Origin: DTKY01 sp037440765
GTDB taxonomy: Bacteria > Acidobacteriota > Terriglobia > Bryobacterales > Bryobacteraceae
Assembly (NCBI GenBank): GCA_037440765.1
Contig: JBBITL010000034.1
Coordinates: forward strand, 1 to 45,568
Length of the DNA: 45,568 nucleotides
Direction of reading: 5' to 3'
Shown: one piece after another, positions 30,201-36,552 of the stretch
Layout of the letters: the number at the start of each line of letters is the position of its first letter
Position numbering within the stretch: position 1 is the first letter of the stretch
Position numbers and translations under genes: made by a program
The notes under the pieces: model-generated
Databases searched by the model: none
Told to the model about the DNA's origin: nothing
Seen by the model: the letters and a program-made list of their open reading frames with translations, nothing else

Positions 30201-31259
30201 CAGAAGGCCATCGGCGAGGCCTACCTGGACCGGATGGGCTACGCCTACGCCGACGGGCTGTGGGGCAAGGACGTTGGCGGAAACCTTCGCGAACAACTGC
30301 GCGGGAACCAGGCGGTCATTCATTCCCGTTCCACGAACCTGTACGGCGTTCTGGACAACGACGAGACGTACCAGTTTGCCGGAGGCCTGTCGGCGGCAAC
30401 CGTCGCGGCCGGTTCGGCCGAGCCCGGCATTCTGATATCCAATGTCCGCCAGCCCGGCCAGGAACGCCTGGAGGAGATGAAGTACTTCCTCACCCGCGAG
30501 ATGAGCTCGCGGCTCTGGAACCCCAGGTGGATCGAAGGGATGAAGCAATCCGGATACAGCGGGGCGCAGCAGATGGCCAAAGAGGTGGAGCACCTGTACG
30601 GGCTGCGCGCCACGGCGCCTTCCACGGTGGACCGGAGCGTCTGGCAGCAGACCTTCGACGTGTACATCGCCGACAAGCACAGGCTGGGGCTGGACAAGTA
30701 CTTCTCCGAGCAGAGCCCCCACGCTCAGCAGATGCTGGCTGCGCGGCTGCTGGAGGTTGACCGGCAGGGCATTCACCGCTTCTCCGGCGCCGACCGCAGG
30801 CTGCTCGTGCGTACCTACGTGGAATCGGTGAACCGCAGCGGCGTAAGCTGCTATGCCAACGCCTGCGACAACCGGCGGCTCCTTTCCTACGTGGCGGCGC
30901 AGTCGGGCGAGGCGGTTTCCAGGGCCTCCGCCGAGATGTGGCGAAGGCGCATGAGCGAGGCGTTGACGAGTTCCGGAGCCGCGCGCCCGGCGCGCCCTGC
31001 ATCGCCCCGGCCGGCGCTCTCAGGACGCCGGGCGACGGGCCAGAACGAGTGGTTATCCTCGGTGCGCATCTTTGAAGTTTCCGAAGGAAGGATTCTGGTG
31101 GGAGACCGCGAAGTAGGCCTGGAGTGGCTGCTCGCGCCGGCCGCCATTCACCTGCTCGGCACGGCTTTCGCCTTCCTGCTGCGCCGGCGGGCGCCGGCGC
31201 CATGCCTCCGCCTGCTGCCGGTCTCACGGAACACGCCAGAGGGCCCGTTCGTTATGTAG
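27270..31259 (+). CDS. Exported, membrane-anchored CobN-family chelatase-like protein
   Basis: The 1329-residue protein belongs to the CobN/ChlH family. It has the family core HMGRHGTVEWLPGK (540-553), then LPNLYFYVVDGG and LQAKRRSGAVMISHLTP. Near the C-terminus comes LWNPRWIEGMKQSGYSGAQQM. Unlike cytoplasmic CobN it begins with a signal peptide (MLRLILLLAAIPAAWA) and ends with a hydrophobic helix (about 1284-1304) followed by RRR, predicting a periplasmic body anchored in the inner membrane. A CYANAC pair (Cys1194, Cys1199) could bind metal or form a disulfide. No CobS/CobT or ChlI/ChlD gene is in the window, and ATP is scarce in the periplasm. The nearest parallel is HmuS of Bacteroidota haem loci. 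It might insert, remove or hold metal in a tetrapyrrole. Confidence 0.9.
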   Translation: MLRLILLLAAIPAAWAASPVQVAVITRYPQAFQDAMRTFEARHGKGLVDLRLLDGELRCDELAGARAVYVHDNTWTPRMRQCAGAAQAMERRGTVFAAAMGSVVTTHWQVKSAASLEAGAEYVSAGGAENLAGFIALLYRAAGGDAALSIAPVRELAETGIYHPRAPGVFASLPDFLAWYRSAGLVPPGSPLVGITFFRANYAYGDVAHIDALTAALERRGIGAVAVFAWPLRNAEPLLFVEGKPAVRLLLCLSLPMGNADDAAFLQQHGLRAINLATTTESFAAWSGSNAGLPSHRLGTQIISPERAGATEPLLIATTETPGGGGAARLVPVPERVEAAAARAARWVALGAKPNHEKRLAVIYYNNPPGKATLGASYLNLIPSLVNMLERLREEGYLVDTRTPDEEQLKSMLMLAGRNVGDYAPGELDALLREGHAALLPLQRYLEWYRELPGEFRALTEKTWGRPEDSRLMTVRAEGQVFFVIPGIRLGNIFLGPQPLRGDPMEEADRQHDPNHPVPHSYIAAYLWRRHHFRADALVHMGRHGTVEWLPGKAVAQAGSDSGEVLIGDLPNLYFYVVDGGGEFLQAKRRSGAVMISHLTPLLVSAGLPPEHRKLHDAIENRARSLDVNETLRMEYEAEIIAEARRLKLDRQLGFSIDEEDAEKVVGRVEAFIHDVASQAIPTGMHTIGAPPDRDVLRQALAKFIESAFAGEEARRAQPWAGRWAAALLEGRTPEGPPGLLDKVRTEAEKWLAAIEESPSRELAGLMRALEGGYVPTGVSGDPLRSPAAVPTGRNLHDLDPRAFPTRAAWEVGRRMAGELLGQWAEKHGEFPEKLSFVLWYGESTRHQGIAEAQALSLLGVEPVWNGRGHVVDVTLVPAAELGRPRVDVVLTMSGLYRDSMQEKVQLLDKAVRLAAAAPDDNPVRRNTQRVEQRLLSRGVDRDTARAAAAARVFGPAPGAFGAGLSGMMESSGDQGDQKAIGEAYLDRMGYAYADGLWGKDVGGNLREQLRGNQAVIHSRSTNLYGVLDNDETYQFAGGLSAATVAAGSAEPGILISNVRQPGQERLEEMKYFLTREMSSRLWNPRWIEGMKQSGYSGAQQMAKEVEHLYGLRATAPSTVDRSVWQQTFDVYIADKHRLGLDKYFSEQSPHAQQMLAARLLEVDRQGIHRFSGADRRLLVRTYVESVNRSGVSCYANACDNRRLLSYVAAQSGEAVSRASAEMWRRRMSEALTSSGAARPARPASPRPALSGRRATGQNEWLSSVRIFEVSEGRILVGDREVGLEWLLAPAAIHLLGTAFAFLLRRRAPAPCLRLLPVSRNTPEGPFVM

Positions 31260-31265
31260 AGAAGG

Positions 31266-32525
31266 ATGGGACTCCTGTTCGGGCTGGTCCGCCAGACCCT
31301 GGCGAGCGTGTGGCGGCACAAGCTGCGCAGCTTCCTGACCATGTTCGGCATCGCCTGGGGGATCGCGTCTCTGGTCCTGATGAGCGCGCTTTGTGACGGC
31401 TTCCGCAGCGGCCAGCGCAAGAGCCAGTCGCAGCTTGGCGACAACATCGTCCTGGTTTTCGGCGGCAGAACAGAGAAACAGGCCGGGGGGCAACGCGCCG
31501 GCCGGCGCGTGCGCCTGGAGCAGCGGGACGTGGAGGTTATCCGCGAGCAGTGCCCCGCGGTGGCCGTGGTGGAGAGCGAACTGAAGCGGCAGGCCCCGGT
31601 GTCGAGCCGGTACAACTCCGGCGCTTTCCTGACGCTGGGCGTCACCCCGGAGTACCTGCAATTGCGCAATCTCCCCGCCGCCGTGGGGCGCGACGTGAGC
31701 GCCGCGGACCAGGCGGGCGCGCACCGGGTCTGCGTGCTGGGGCACAACGTCCGCAAGCACCTTTTCGAGGGCCGGACCGGCGTGCTCGGCGAGCGCGTCA
31801 CCATCAACGGCTACCCCTACACCGTCATCGGCCTGATGAGCGAGAAGAACCAGAACAGCTCCTACGACGGCTGGGACAACGACAAGGTTCTGATCCCGCG
31901 GTCAAGCCTGCTACGGGACTGTCCTCCCGCCAGCCCGGACTGGCGGCCGGGCCGCGTGAACACCATCGTCTACCGTCCCGTTTCGGTGGACCGCTGGCGT
32001 GAGGCCCAGCATCAGGTTCGCACCGTGCTGGGCCGCCTGCACGGCTTTGAGCCCACCGACGAAGGCGCCACGCCGCTGAATGACTCCATCGAGAACGCGG
32101 AGCTGTTCGACCGCGTCTTCGACGCCACCGAAATCTTCCTGGGCGTGATCGCGCTGGTCACGCTCAGCCTGGGCGGCGTGGGGGTGATGAACACCATGAT
32201 GAGCGCGGTAGCCGAGCGTACCCACGAGATCGGCCTGCGCAAGGCGCTCGGGGCCACGCGGCGCAGGATCATGATCGAATTCCTGCTGGAAGGCCTGCTG
32301 CTGGCTGCGGCCAGCGGACTGGCCGGCCTGGCGGCGGTGAGCCTGCTGGCTTCCGCCGTGAGCAGCCTGCCCATGCCGGAGATGTTCTCCGGCCTGCCCA
32401 TCAGCTACCGCACGGCCGGCCTGGCCATGGCCGCGCTGGGCATAGTGGCGGTGGTCTCGGCCTTCCCGCCGGCCTGGCGCGCCTGCCGGCTGACGCCGGT
32501 CGAGGCGCTGCGGGAGGAGCGCTAG
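31266..32525 (+). CDS. FtsX/MacB-type ABC permease, first of a pair
   Basis: The 419-residue protein has the FtsX-type layout: membrane helix 1 (about 24-43), a periplasmic MacB-PCD domain (about 50-275), then three C-terminal helices. It has the MSAVAERTHEIGLRKALGAT motif that contacts the ATPase, and ends with RACRLTPVEALREER. It has no ATP-binding domain, unlike full MacB. MacB-type systems work as mechanotransmitters on periplasmic substrates rather than classical pumps. It begins six bases after the CobN-like gene; the GAAGG immediately before the ATG is too close to be a good ribosome binding site, so coupling is likely. Confidence 0.93.
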   Translation: MGLLFGLVRQTLASVWRHKLRSFLTMFGIAWGIASLVLMSALCDGFRSGQRKSQSQLGDNIVLVFGGRTEKQAGGQRAGRRVRLEQRDVEVIREQCPAVAVVESELKRQAPVSSRYNSGAFLTLGVTPEYLQLRNLPAAVGRDVSAADQAGAHRVCVLGHNVRKHLFEGRTGVLGERVTINGYPYTVIGLMSEKNQNSSYDGWDNDKVLIPRSSLLRDCPPASPDWRPGRVNTIVYRPVSVDRWREAQHQVRTVLGRLHGFEPTDEGATPLNDSIENAELFDRVFDATEIFLGVIALVTLSLGGVGVMNTMMSAVAERTHEIGLRKALGATRRRIMIEFLLEGLLLAAASGLAGLAAVSLLASAVSSLPMPEMFSGLPISYRTAGLAMAALGIVAVVSAFPPAWRACRLTPVEALREER

Positions 32526-32528
32526 CTC

Positions 32529-33788
32529 ATGCTCTGGCGGCAGGTGCTGAAGGAGTCCGTCGCTTCGCTCCGCTTCTACCGGCGGCGGACGGTGGTGACC
32601 GTGACCAGCCTGGCCTGGGGCGTGGCATCGTTCGTCATGCTGATGGCCTACGGCGACGGTTTCGACCGCGCGCTGAGGATCGCCTTCATGGCCATCGGGC
32701 AGGATCTGGTCATCATGGCCGAGGGGCAGACCAGCCAGCAGGCGGGCGGCCTGAGGTCGGGCCGGCGGGTGCGCCTGGAACTGGAGAACGTCGAGGCCAT
32801 CCGGGAGGCGGTCCCCTCCGTCAGGGCCATCTCCCCGGAGCTGATGCGCAACAACATGACTGTGACCCGCGGCACGCGCGAGAAGCAGTACGGCGTCCGC
32901 GCGGTGTGGCCGGAGTACCAGCACATCCGCAACATGACCATCGTCAGCGGCCGGTGGATCAACCCGGAGGACAGCCTCCACCGCAACCGGGTGGCGGTCT
33001 TGGGCGCGACCGCCGCCCGGGAACTGTTCAGCGGCATACCTCCGGTGGGCGAGGAGATCGGAGTGGCCGGCCTGCGGTTCACCGTGATCGGCGTGCTCGA
33101 CGCCAAGGGCCAGATAGCCAACTACAACCGCCGCGACAACGAATGCATCTTCATCCCCTACGAAACGATGGGGAACTACGCGGATGTCCGCTATCCGAGC
33201 TTCATCGTGTGGACGCCCACTTCAGTTCTGGAACGCGAAAAAGCGATTCGGCAGGTGCGCGCCACGCTCGGCGCCATACACAAGTTCTCCCCCACCGACG
33301 AGCAGGCGGTGTTCGTGCTGGCCTTCAGCCAGTTCATGTCGATCATCGACGGCATGTCGCTGGCCTTGAAGCTGCTGCTTGGCTTGGTGGGGGCGCTGAC
33401 GCTCGCCATCGGCGGCGTGGGCCTGGCCAACATCATGCTCGCCGCCGTGATGGACCGCACGCGGGAAATCGGGGTGCTGAGGGCGCTGGGAAGCCCGCGC
33501 CGGGCGATCCTGGGCCAGTTCCTCACCGAGGGCCTGCTGATCGTTGCCGCGGGTGGCGTCCTCGGCATCCTGGCCGGCACGGCGGCGACTTACACTCTGG
33601 GCTCGATGCCGCTTCTGGGGGCGGTCTTGCAGGACGCCCCCGGCCGTGGCAACGTGGAGATGCACGTCTCGGCGGCCGCCGTCCTGGTGTCGGCCGGAGT
33701 GCTCCTGGCGGTGGGGCTCATCGCCGGAATGATCCCGGCCATCCGGGCCTCGCGCCTGGACCCCATCGAAGCGTTGCGGTATGAATGA
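32529..33788 (+). CDS. FtsX/MacB-type ABC permease, second of a pair
   Basis: This 419-residue protein has the same length and layout as its upstream neighbour. It has helix 1 at about 21-42, a MacB-PCD domain containing GRRVRLELENVEAIREAVPS, and the C-terminal LAAVMDRTREIGVLRALGSPRRAI motif with terminal RASRLDPIEALRYE. The two probably arose by duplication and form a heterodimer. No ATPase domain is present. It starts three bases after the first permease stop, with a GGAGGAG site inside that gene's end. The ATPase must come from elsewhere in the genome. Confidence 0.93.
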   Translation: MLWRQVLKESVASLRFYRRRTVVTVTSLAWGVASFVMLMAYGDGFDRALRIAFMAIGQDLVIMAEGQTSQQAGGLRSGRRVRLELENVEAIREAVPSVRAISPELMRNNMTVTRGTREKQYGVRAVWPEYQHIRNMTIVSGRWINPEDSLHRNRVAVLGATAARELFSGIPPVGEEIGVAGLRFTVIGVLDAKGQIANYNRRDNECIFIPYETMGNYADVRYPSFIVWTPTSVLEREKAIRQVRATLGAIHKFSPTDEQAVFVLAFSQFMSIIDGMSLALKLLLGLVGALTLAIGGVGLANIMLAAVMDRTREIGVLRALGSPRRAILGQFLTEGLLIVAAGGVLGILAGTAATYTLGSMPLLGAVLQDAPGRGNVEMHVSAAAVLVSAGVLLAVGLIAGMIPAIRASRLDPIEALRYE

Positions 33789-33794
33789 AGTAGA

Positions 33795-34331
33795 GTGCGA
33801 TTCGGAAAGCGGCAGAGCCCGGAAGGGCGGCTGAAGGCCCTGGCCCGCAACATAGAAGCGGCCGCGCAGAGGGACTTGGAGCGGCTCCGCAGGGCCGAGG
33901 AGGCCTCCCGCCTGCGGAGCAGGGCCGCTGTTGAGCTTCACGCTTTCTGCCGGGATCTGGTAGTGGCGCTCAACGCGCTGCTGGCAAGGCCGCTGGTGGA
34001 GTTCTCGCCAGCGGAATTCACCGCCCAGTCCTTCCGTGACGACGCGGCCAATATCTTCCAGATCAACGTCAGCGGGCGGGTCGTTCACATCGAATTCCGC
34101 GCCACCGAGGCGCCGTCTTCGACCGAGAAGCTGGCGACGCCGTACATCATCGAGGGAGCCGTGCGCGCCTTCAATCAGGAACTGCTGGATCTGTCGGTGA
34201 TCCCGGAGCAGCAGGTGTTCTGCTGCCCTCAGGGCGCCAGGATGAACTGGGTGTGGCTCGACCCCCGCTCCCAGCGCACCTCCCCCCTCGACCAGGAGCG
34301 CCTCATCTCCATCCTGGAGCGCTTGATGTAG
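33795..34331 (+). CDS. Unrecognised 178-residue cytoplasmic protein
   Basis: I do not recognise a family. The sequence has a highly charged helical start (about 8-45, likely coiled coil) and a helix around ELHAFCRDLVVALNALL. A beta-rich part follows (NIFQINVSGRVVHIEFRAT, about 90-108), then a mixed region with FCCPQGARMNWVWLD (about 141-155). No signal peptide or membrane helix is visible. It starts with GTG at 33795, six bases after the second permease, and has good codon structure and clean coupling, so it is likely real and the last gene of the receptor-CobN operon. It converges with the adaptor gene. Confidence 0.7.
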   Translation: MRFGKRQSPEGRLKALARNIEAAAQRDLERLRRAEEASRLRSRAAVELHAFCRDLVVALNALLARPLVEFSPAEFTAQSFRDDAANIFQINVSGRVVHIEFRATEAPSSTEKLATPYIIEGAVRAFNQELLDLSVIPEQQVFCCPQGARMNWVWLDPRSQRTSPLDQERLISILERLM

Positions 34332-34342
34332 CCTCCCCCGGC

Positions 34343-34368
34343 GCCGGCGGCCACATGGCTGCGCCGGC
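34343..34368. terminator. Hairpin between convergent genes, possible bidirectional terminator
   Basis: GCCGGCG (34343-34349) pairs with CGCCGGC (34362-34368). A further GCC/GGC pair closes an ACAT loop, with two unpaired bases on the right side. It fills the 37-base gap between two converging stop codons. It lacks a T tract, so its strength is uncertain. Confidence 0.45.
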
Positions 34369-35589
34369 CTACTGGAGGATCAGCTTGTCGCCCAGCTTCA
34401 GGCCGGCCGTCAGCTCCGTCTTGACGCCGTCGGAGATGCCGAGCGTAACCGGCACCGGGCGTCTGCCGTTCGGCCTGGCCGGGTCTGGCACTTCCACGCT
34501 GGTCTTACGCTCCCTGTCGTAGACGACGGCGCTCTCCGGAATCAGCAACACGTCCAGCTTTTCCTCCAGGATGATCTCGGCGTTGGCGCTCATGTTGGCC
34601 TTGAGCTCCCCGGTGGGGTTCTTGATCGAGACGCGGACCTCGAAGGTGGTGACGTTATCCTTCTCCACGCCGAGCGGCGCGATCTTGGTCACCTGGCCCT
34701 CGAACTTCTTGTCCTTGAAGGACTCGACCACGATGCGCGCCCGTTCGCCGAGGTAGATCTTGCCGATATCCGCCTGGTCTACCTTGCCCAGCACGTAGAC
34801 GTCGGTCACGTCGCCGAGCGTCATCACCAGCGTGGCCTGCGACCCCACCAGCAGGATGGAACTCACCGCGTCGCCGACTTCCACGTTCCTTGACAGCACC
34901 AGGCCGTCTACCGGGCTCACGATGGTGGAGTTGCCGAGATCCTGCTCGGCCCGCTCCAGCGCCGCCTGCGCCTGCGCCACCTGGGCCCGGGCGCGGCTCA
35001 TCTCGGCGCGCGTGACCGCCACGCTTCCGAGGGCGGCCATCTGCCGGTTCAGCCCGAGCTGGTAGGCCTTGTCGGCGTCCTCCAGAACGCTGCGCGCGAT
35101 CAGTCCGCCGTTGAGAAGCCCCTTGGCTCGCTCCAGGGCCGACTTCAGGAAGGGAAGATCGGGGCCCTCGGCCTCCACTTGGTTGCGCTGGTGGGCGGCC
35201 TGCGCGGCCTGCTCGGCCGCCTGGGCTGCCAGCAGGTAGGCGTTCGCCTCCCGGACGCGGGCGCGCAACTCGACCTTGTCGAGTTCCACCAGCACCTGCC
35301 CCTGCTTCACCCGGTCGCCGTAGTCAACCAGAATGCGTTCCACGATGCCGCTGGCCTTAGACTTCACGTCCACCTTGGACCGCGGCTGGATCTTGCCGGT
35401 GGCCACCACCGAGCGCGCGATTGACCCGCGCGTCACCTCGGCCAGCTTCGACGGATCAATCCTGTTGTCGGGACGCAGCGCCGCCTTGACGCCGGCATAG
35501 GCGCCGGCGGCCAGAAGTGCTATCACAATCAACCAGATCCACCATCGCCGCCCCTTGTGGCGGCGGTTGTTTCTACCGTTGCCGGCCAT
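34369..35589 (-). CDS. MacA/HlyD-type periplasmic adaptor protein
   Basis: The 406-residue membrane fusion protein has a basic cytoplasmic start and a membrane anchor (about 17-36). A lipoyl half-motif (about 60-105) is followed by a coiled-coil hairpin (about 105-205), the second lipoyl half (STIVSPVDGLVLSRNVEVGDAV), a beta-barrel domain and a membrane-proximal domain ending GLKLGDKLILQ. MacA-type adaptors link MacB-type permeases to an outer membrane TolC-like duct. This suggests partnership with the two permeases encoded on the opposite strand, although transcription is separate. I chose the ATG at 35589 with AGGAGGG upstream; an ATG 11 codons earlier is less well placed. Confidence 0.93.
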   Translation of the reverse strand: MAGNGRNNRRHKGRRWWIWLIVIALLAAGAYAGVKAALRPDNRIDPSKLAEVTRGSIARSVVATGKIQPRSKVDVKSKASGIVERILVDYGDRVKQGQVLVELDKVELRARVREANAYLLAAQAAEQAAQAAHQRNQVEAEGPDLPFLKSALERAKGLLNGGLIARSVLEDADKAYQLGLNRQMAALGSVAVTRAEMSRARAQVAQAQAALERAEQDLGNSTIVSPVDGLVLSRNVEVGDAVSSILLVGSQATLVMTLGDVTDVYVLGKVDQADIGKIYLGERARIVVESFKDKKFEGQVTKIAPLGVEKDNVTTFEVRVSIKNPTGELKANMSANAEIILEEKLDVLLIPESAVVYDRERKTSVEVPDPARPNGRRPVPVTLGISDGVKTELTAGLKLGDKLILQ

Positions 35590-35633
35590 CTGCCACCCTC
35601 CTGGCGCTGTGCGGGTCCGCATGAACCACTCTG

Positions 35634-35639
35634 AATATA
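35634..35639 (-). promoter_or_regulatory. Putative -10 element of the adaptor gene
   Basis: On the minus strand this reads TATATT, a near-consensus -10 in GC-rich surroundings. It would start transcription near 35627, leaving a leader of about 38 bases that includes the AGGAGGG site. A -35 is not evident. Confidence 0.5.
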
Positions 35640-35714
35640 CGCAACAGCCGGGGGCTGGTTCCAGAAAGGCGCGGAGCCTTGTCCGGCGCCATCACGCACC
35701 CGGCTCGCCCTGAG

Positions 35715-35745
35715 GGCGGCTTAAGCGTTCCCCCATAAAGCCGCC
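35715..35745 (+). promoter_or_regulatory. Hairpin in the region upstream of the exopolysaccharide operon
   Basis: GGCGGCTT (35715-35722) pairs perfectly with AAGCCGCC (35738-35745) around a 15-base loop. An alternative smaller hairpin, CGCCC with GGGCG just upstream, overlaps its left arm, so the two cannot form together. This is the arrangement expected of a switch, but it could be chance in GC-rich DNA. Confidence 0.35.
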
Positions 35746-35848
35746 AAGCTGATCCTCCGATGGTAGGGCTGAGGGTCATCACGTATCCGGCAGTGAAGCC
35801 CCGATGCGCGGCCGGAGGCTGGAGATCCAGGGCGTGGTGTTCCCGCAG

Positions 35849-35914
35849 TTGCAGGGGGCCTCTGGGACTCGCACAGCGCAAGCTATGCCCGGCGGTGTGA
35901 CAGATTGCAGGGGG
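35849..35914 (+). repeat. Direct repeat before the NusG-like gene
   Basis: TTGCAGGGGG occurs at 35849-35858 and again at 35905-35914, 56 bases apart, with further similarity after each copy (CCTCTGGGA and TCTGTGAGA). The second copy supplies the AGGGGG ribosome binding site of the NusG-like gene. The first could be a regulatory copy or an accidental duplicate. Confidence 0.5.
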
Positions 35915-35922
35915 TCTGTGAG

Positions 35923-36552
35923 ATGAGTTCAGCCAATCCACACGCGCGGACGCAATTCATCAGTCCGGTTCTCCAACCCCACCGGTGGTTTGCCTTGACA
36001 GTCAAACCCAACCACGAGAAGGCGGCCGCTCAATCGCTGGAGTGCAAGGGCTGGGAAGTGTTTTTGCCTCTGTACAGGGCGCGGCGGCGCTGGTCGGACC
36101 GCATCAAGGAACTGGAGCTGCCGCTGTTTGCGGGCTACGTGTTCTGCCGGTGTGTGAGGCCCGACAGAGCTGGCGTGCTGGCCACCCCGGCGGTGACCTC
36201 GGTGGTGGGGTTCGGCCACCGTCCCGCCGTGATTCCTGACGCGGAGATCGAATCGGTGCGCACGCTGGTCGCAAGCGGCCTGCCGTTGAACCTCTGGCCT
36301 TTGCTGCGGGTCGGGGAGCGCGTGAGGATCGAGGCCGGCCCGCTGGCCGGTGTCGAGGGTACGCTCACGCAGTTGAAGGACGCCTGGAGGGTTGTGGTTA
36401 GCGTCGAGTTGCTGCAACGCTCGGTGGCCGCCGAGGTGGAGCGCAGCGTGGTCGGCCGGGCGAACCCGGTCGCGCATGGCCGCCAGGGCCGTGACGGGAG
36501 CAAGCATGCCACGCCGCAGGCCGCGCGCACGGGGCCTGGAGGACAGTCATGA
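35923..36552 (+). CDS. NusG-like specialised transcription elongation factor (RfaH/LoaP/UpxY type)
   Basis: The 209-residue protein has an NGN domain (about 20-125) with RWFALTVKPNHEKAAAQSLE, GWEVFLPLYRARRRW and LFAGYVFCRC. A KOW domain follows (about 128-170, GERVRIEAGPLAGVEGTLTQL), then a basic, probably disordered tail. NusG paralogs of this kind sit at the head of long polysaccharide operons and keep RNA polymerase transcribing through them. Its place immediately before Wza, Wzc, Wzx and Wzy homologs fits that role. I chose the ATG at 35923, eight bases after AGGGGG; a TTG six codons upstream overlaps that site. Its stop overlaps the next ATG (ATGA). Confidence 0.92.
   Translation: MSSANPHARTQFISPVLQPHRWFALTVKPNHEKAAAQSLECKGWEVFLPLYRARRRWSDRIKELELPLFAGYVFCRCVRPDRAGVLATPAVTSVVGFGHRPAVIPDAEIESVRTLVASGLPLNLWPLLRVGERVRIEAGPLAGVEGTLTQLKDAWRVVVSVELLQRSVAAEVERSVVGRANPVAHGRQGRDGSKHATPQAARTGPGGQS

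Larger units (their letters stand above)
35590..35922. other. 333-base divergent intergenic region before the exopolysaccharide operon
   Basis: It separates the adaptor gene (minus) from the NusG-like gene (plus). It holds the adaptor's promoter near 35634-35639, a hairpin at 35715-35745, a direct repeat at 35849 and 35905, and otherwise GC-rich sequence with no convincing open frame. The right half would be the leader of the exopolysaccharide operon and may be where the NusG-like factor acts. I could not match it to a c-di-GMP (GEMM) or other known riboswitch. Confidence 0.5.

Noticed and set aside
27270..31259. Annotation as the aerobic cobalamin-pathway cobaltochelatase subunit CobN
   Set aside because: The signal peptide, C-terminal anchor, lack of cobS/cobT and receptor-linked context do not fit a cytoplasmic cobaltochelatase, although the family membership is right.
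35640..35880. Cyclic di-GMP (GEMM) riboswitch before the exopolysaccharide operon
   Set aside because: A CACGCAC string and an AAAGCC string occur, but the conserved GGGCAAACC and GACGCAAAGCC core elements are absent.
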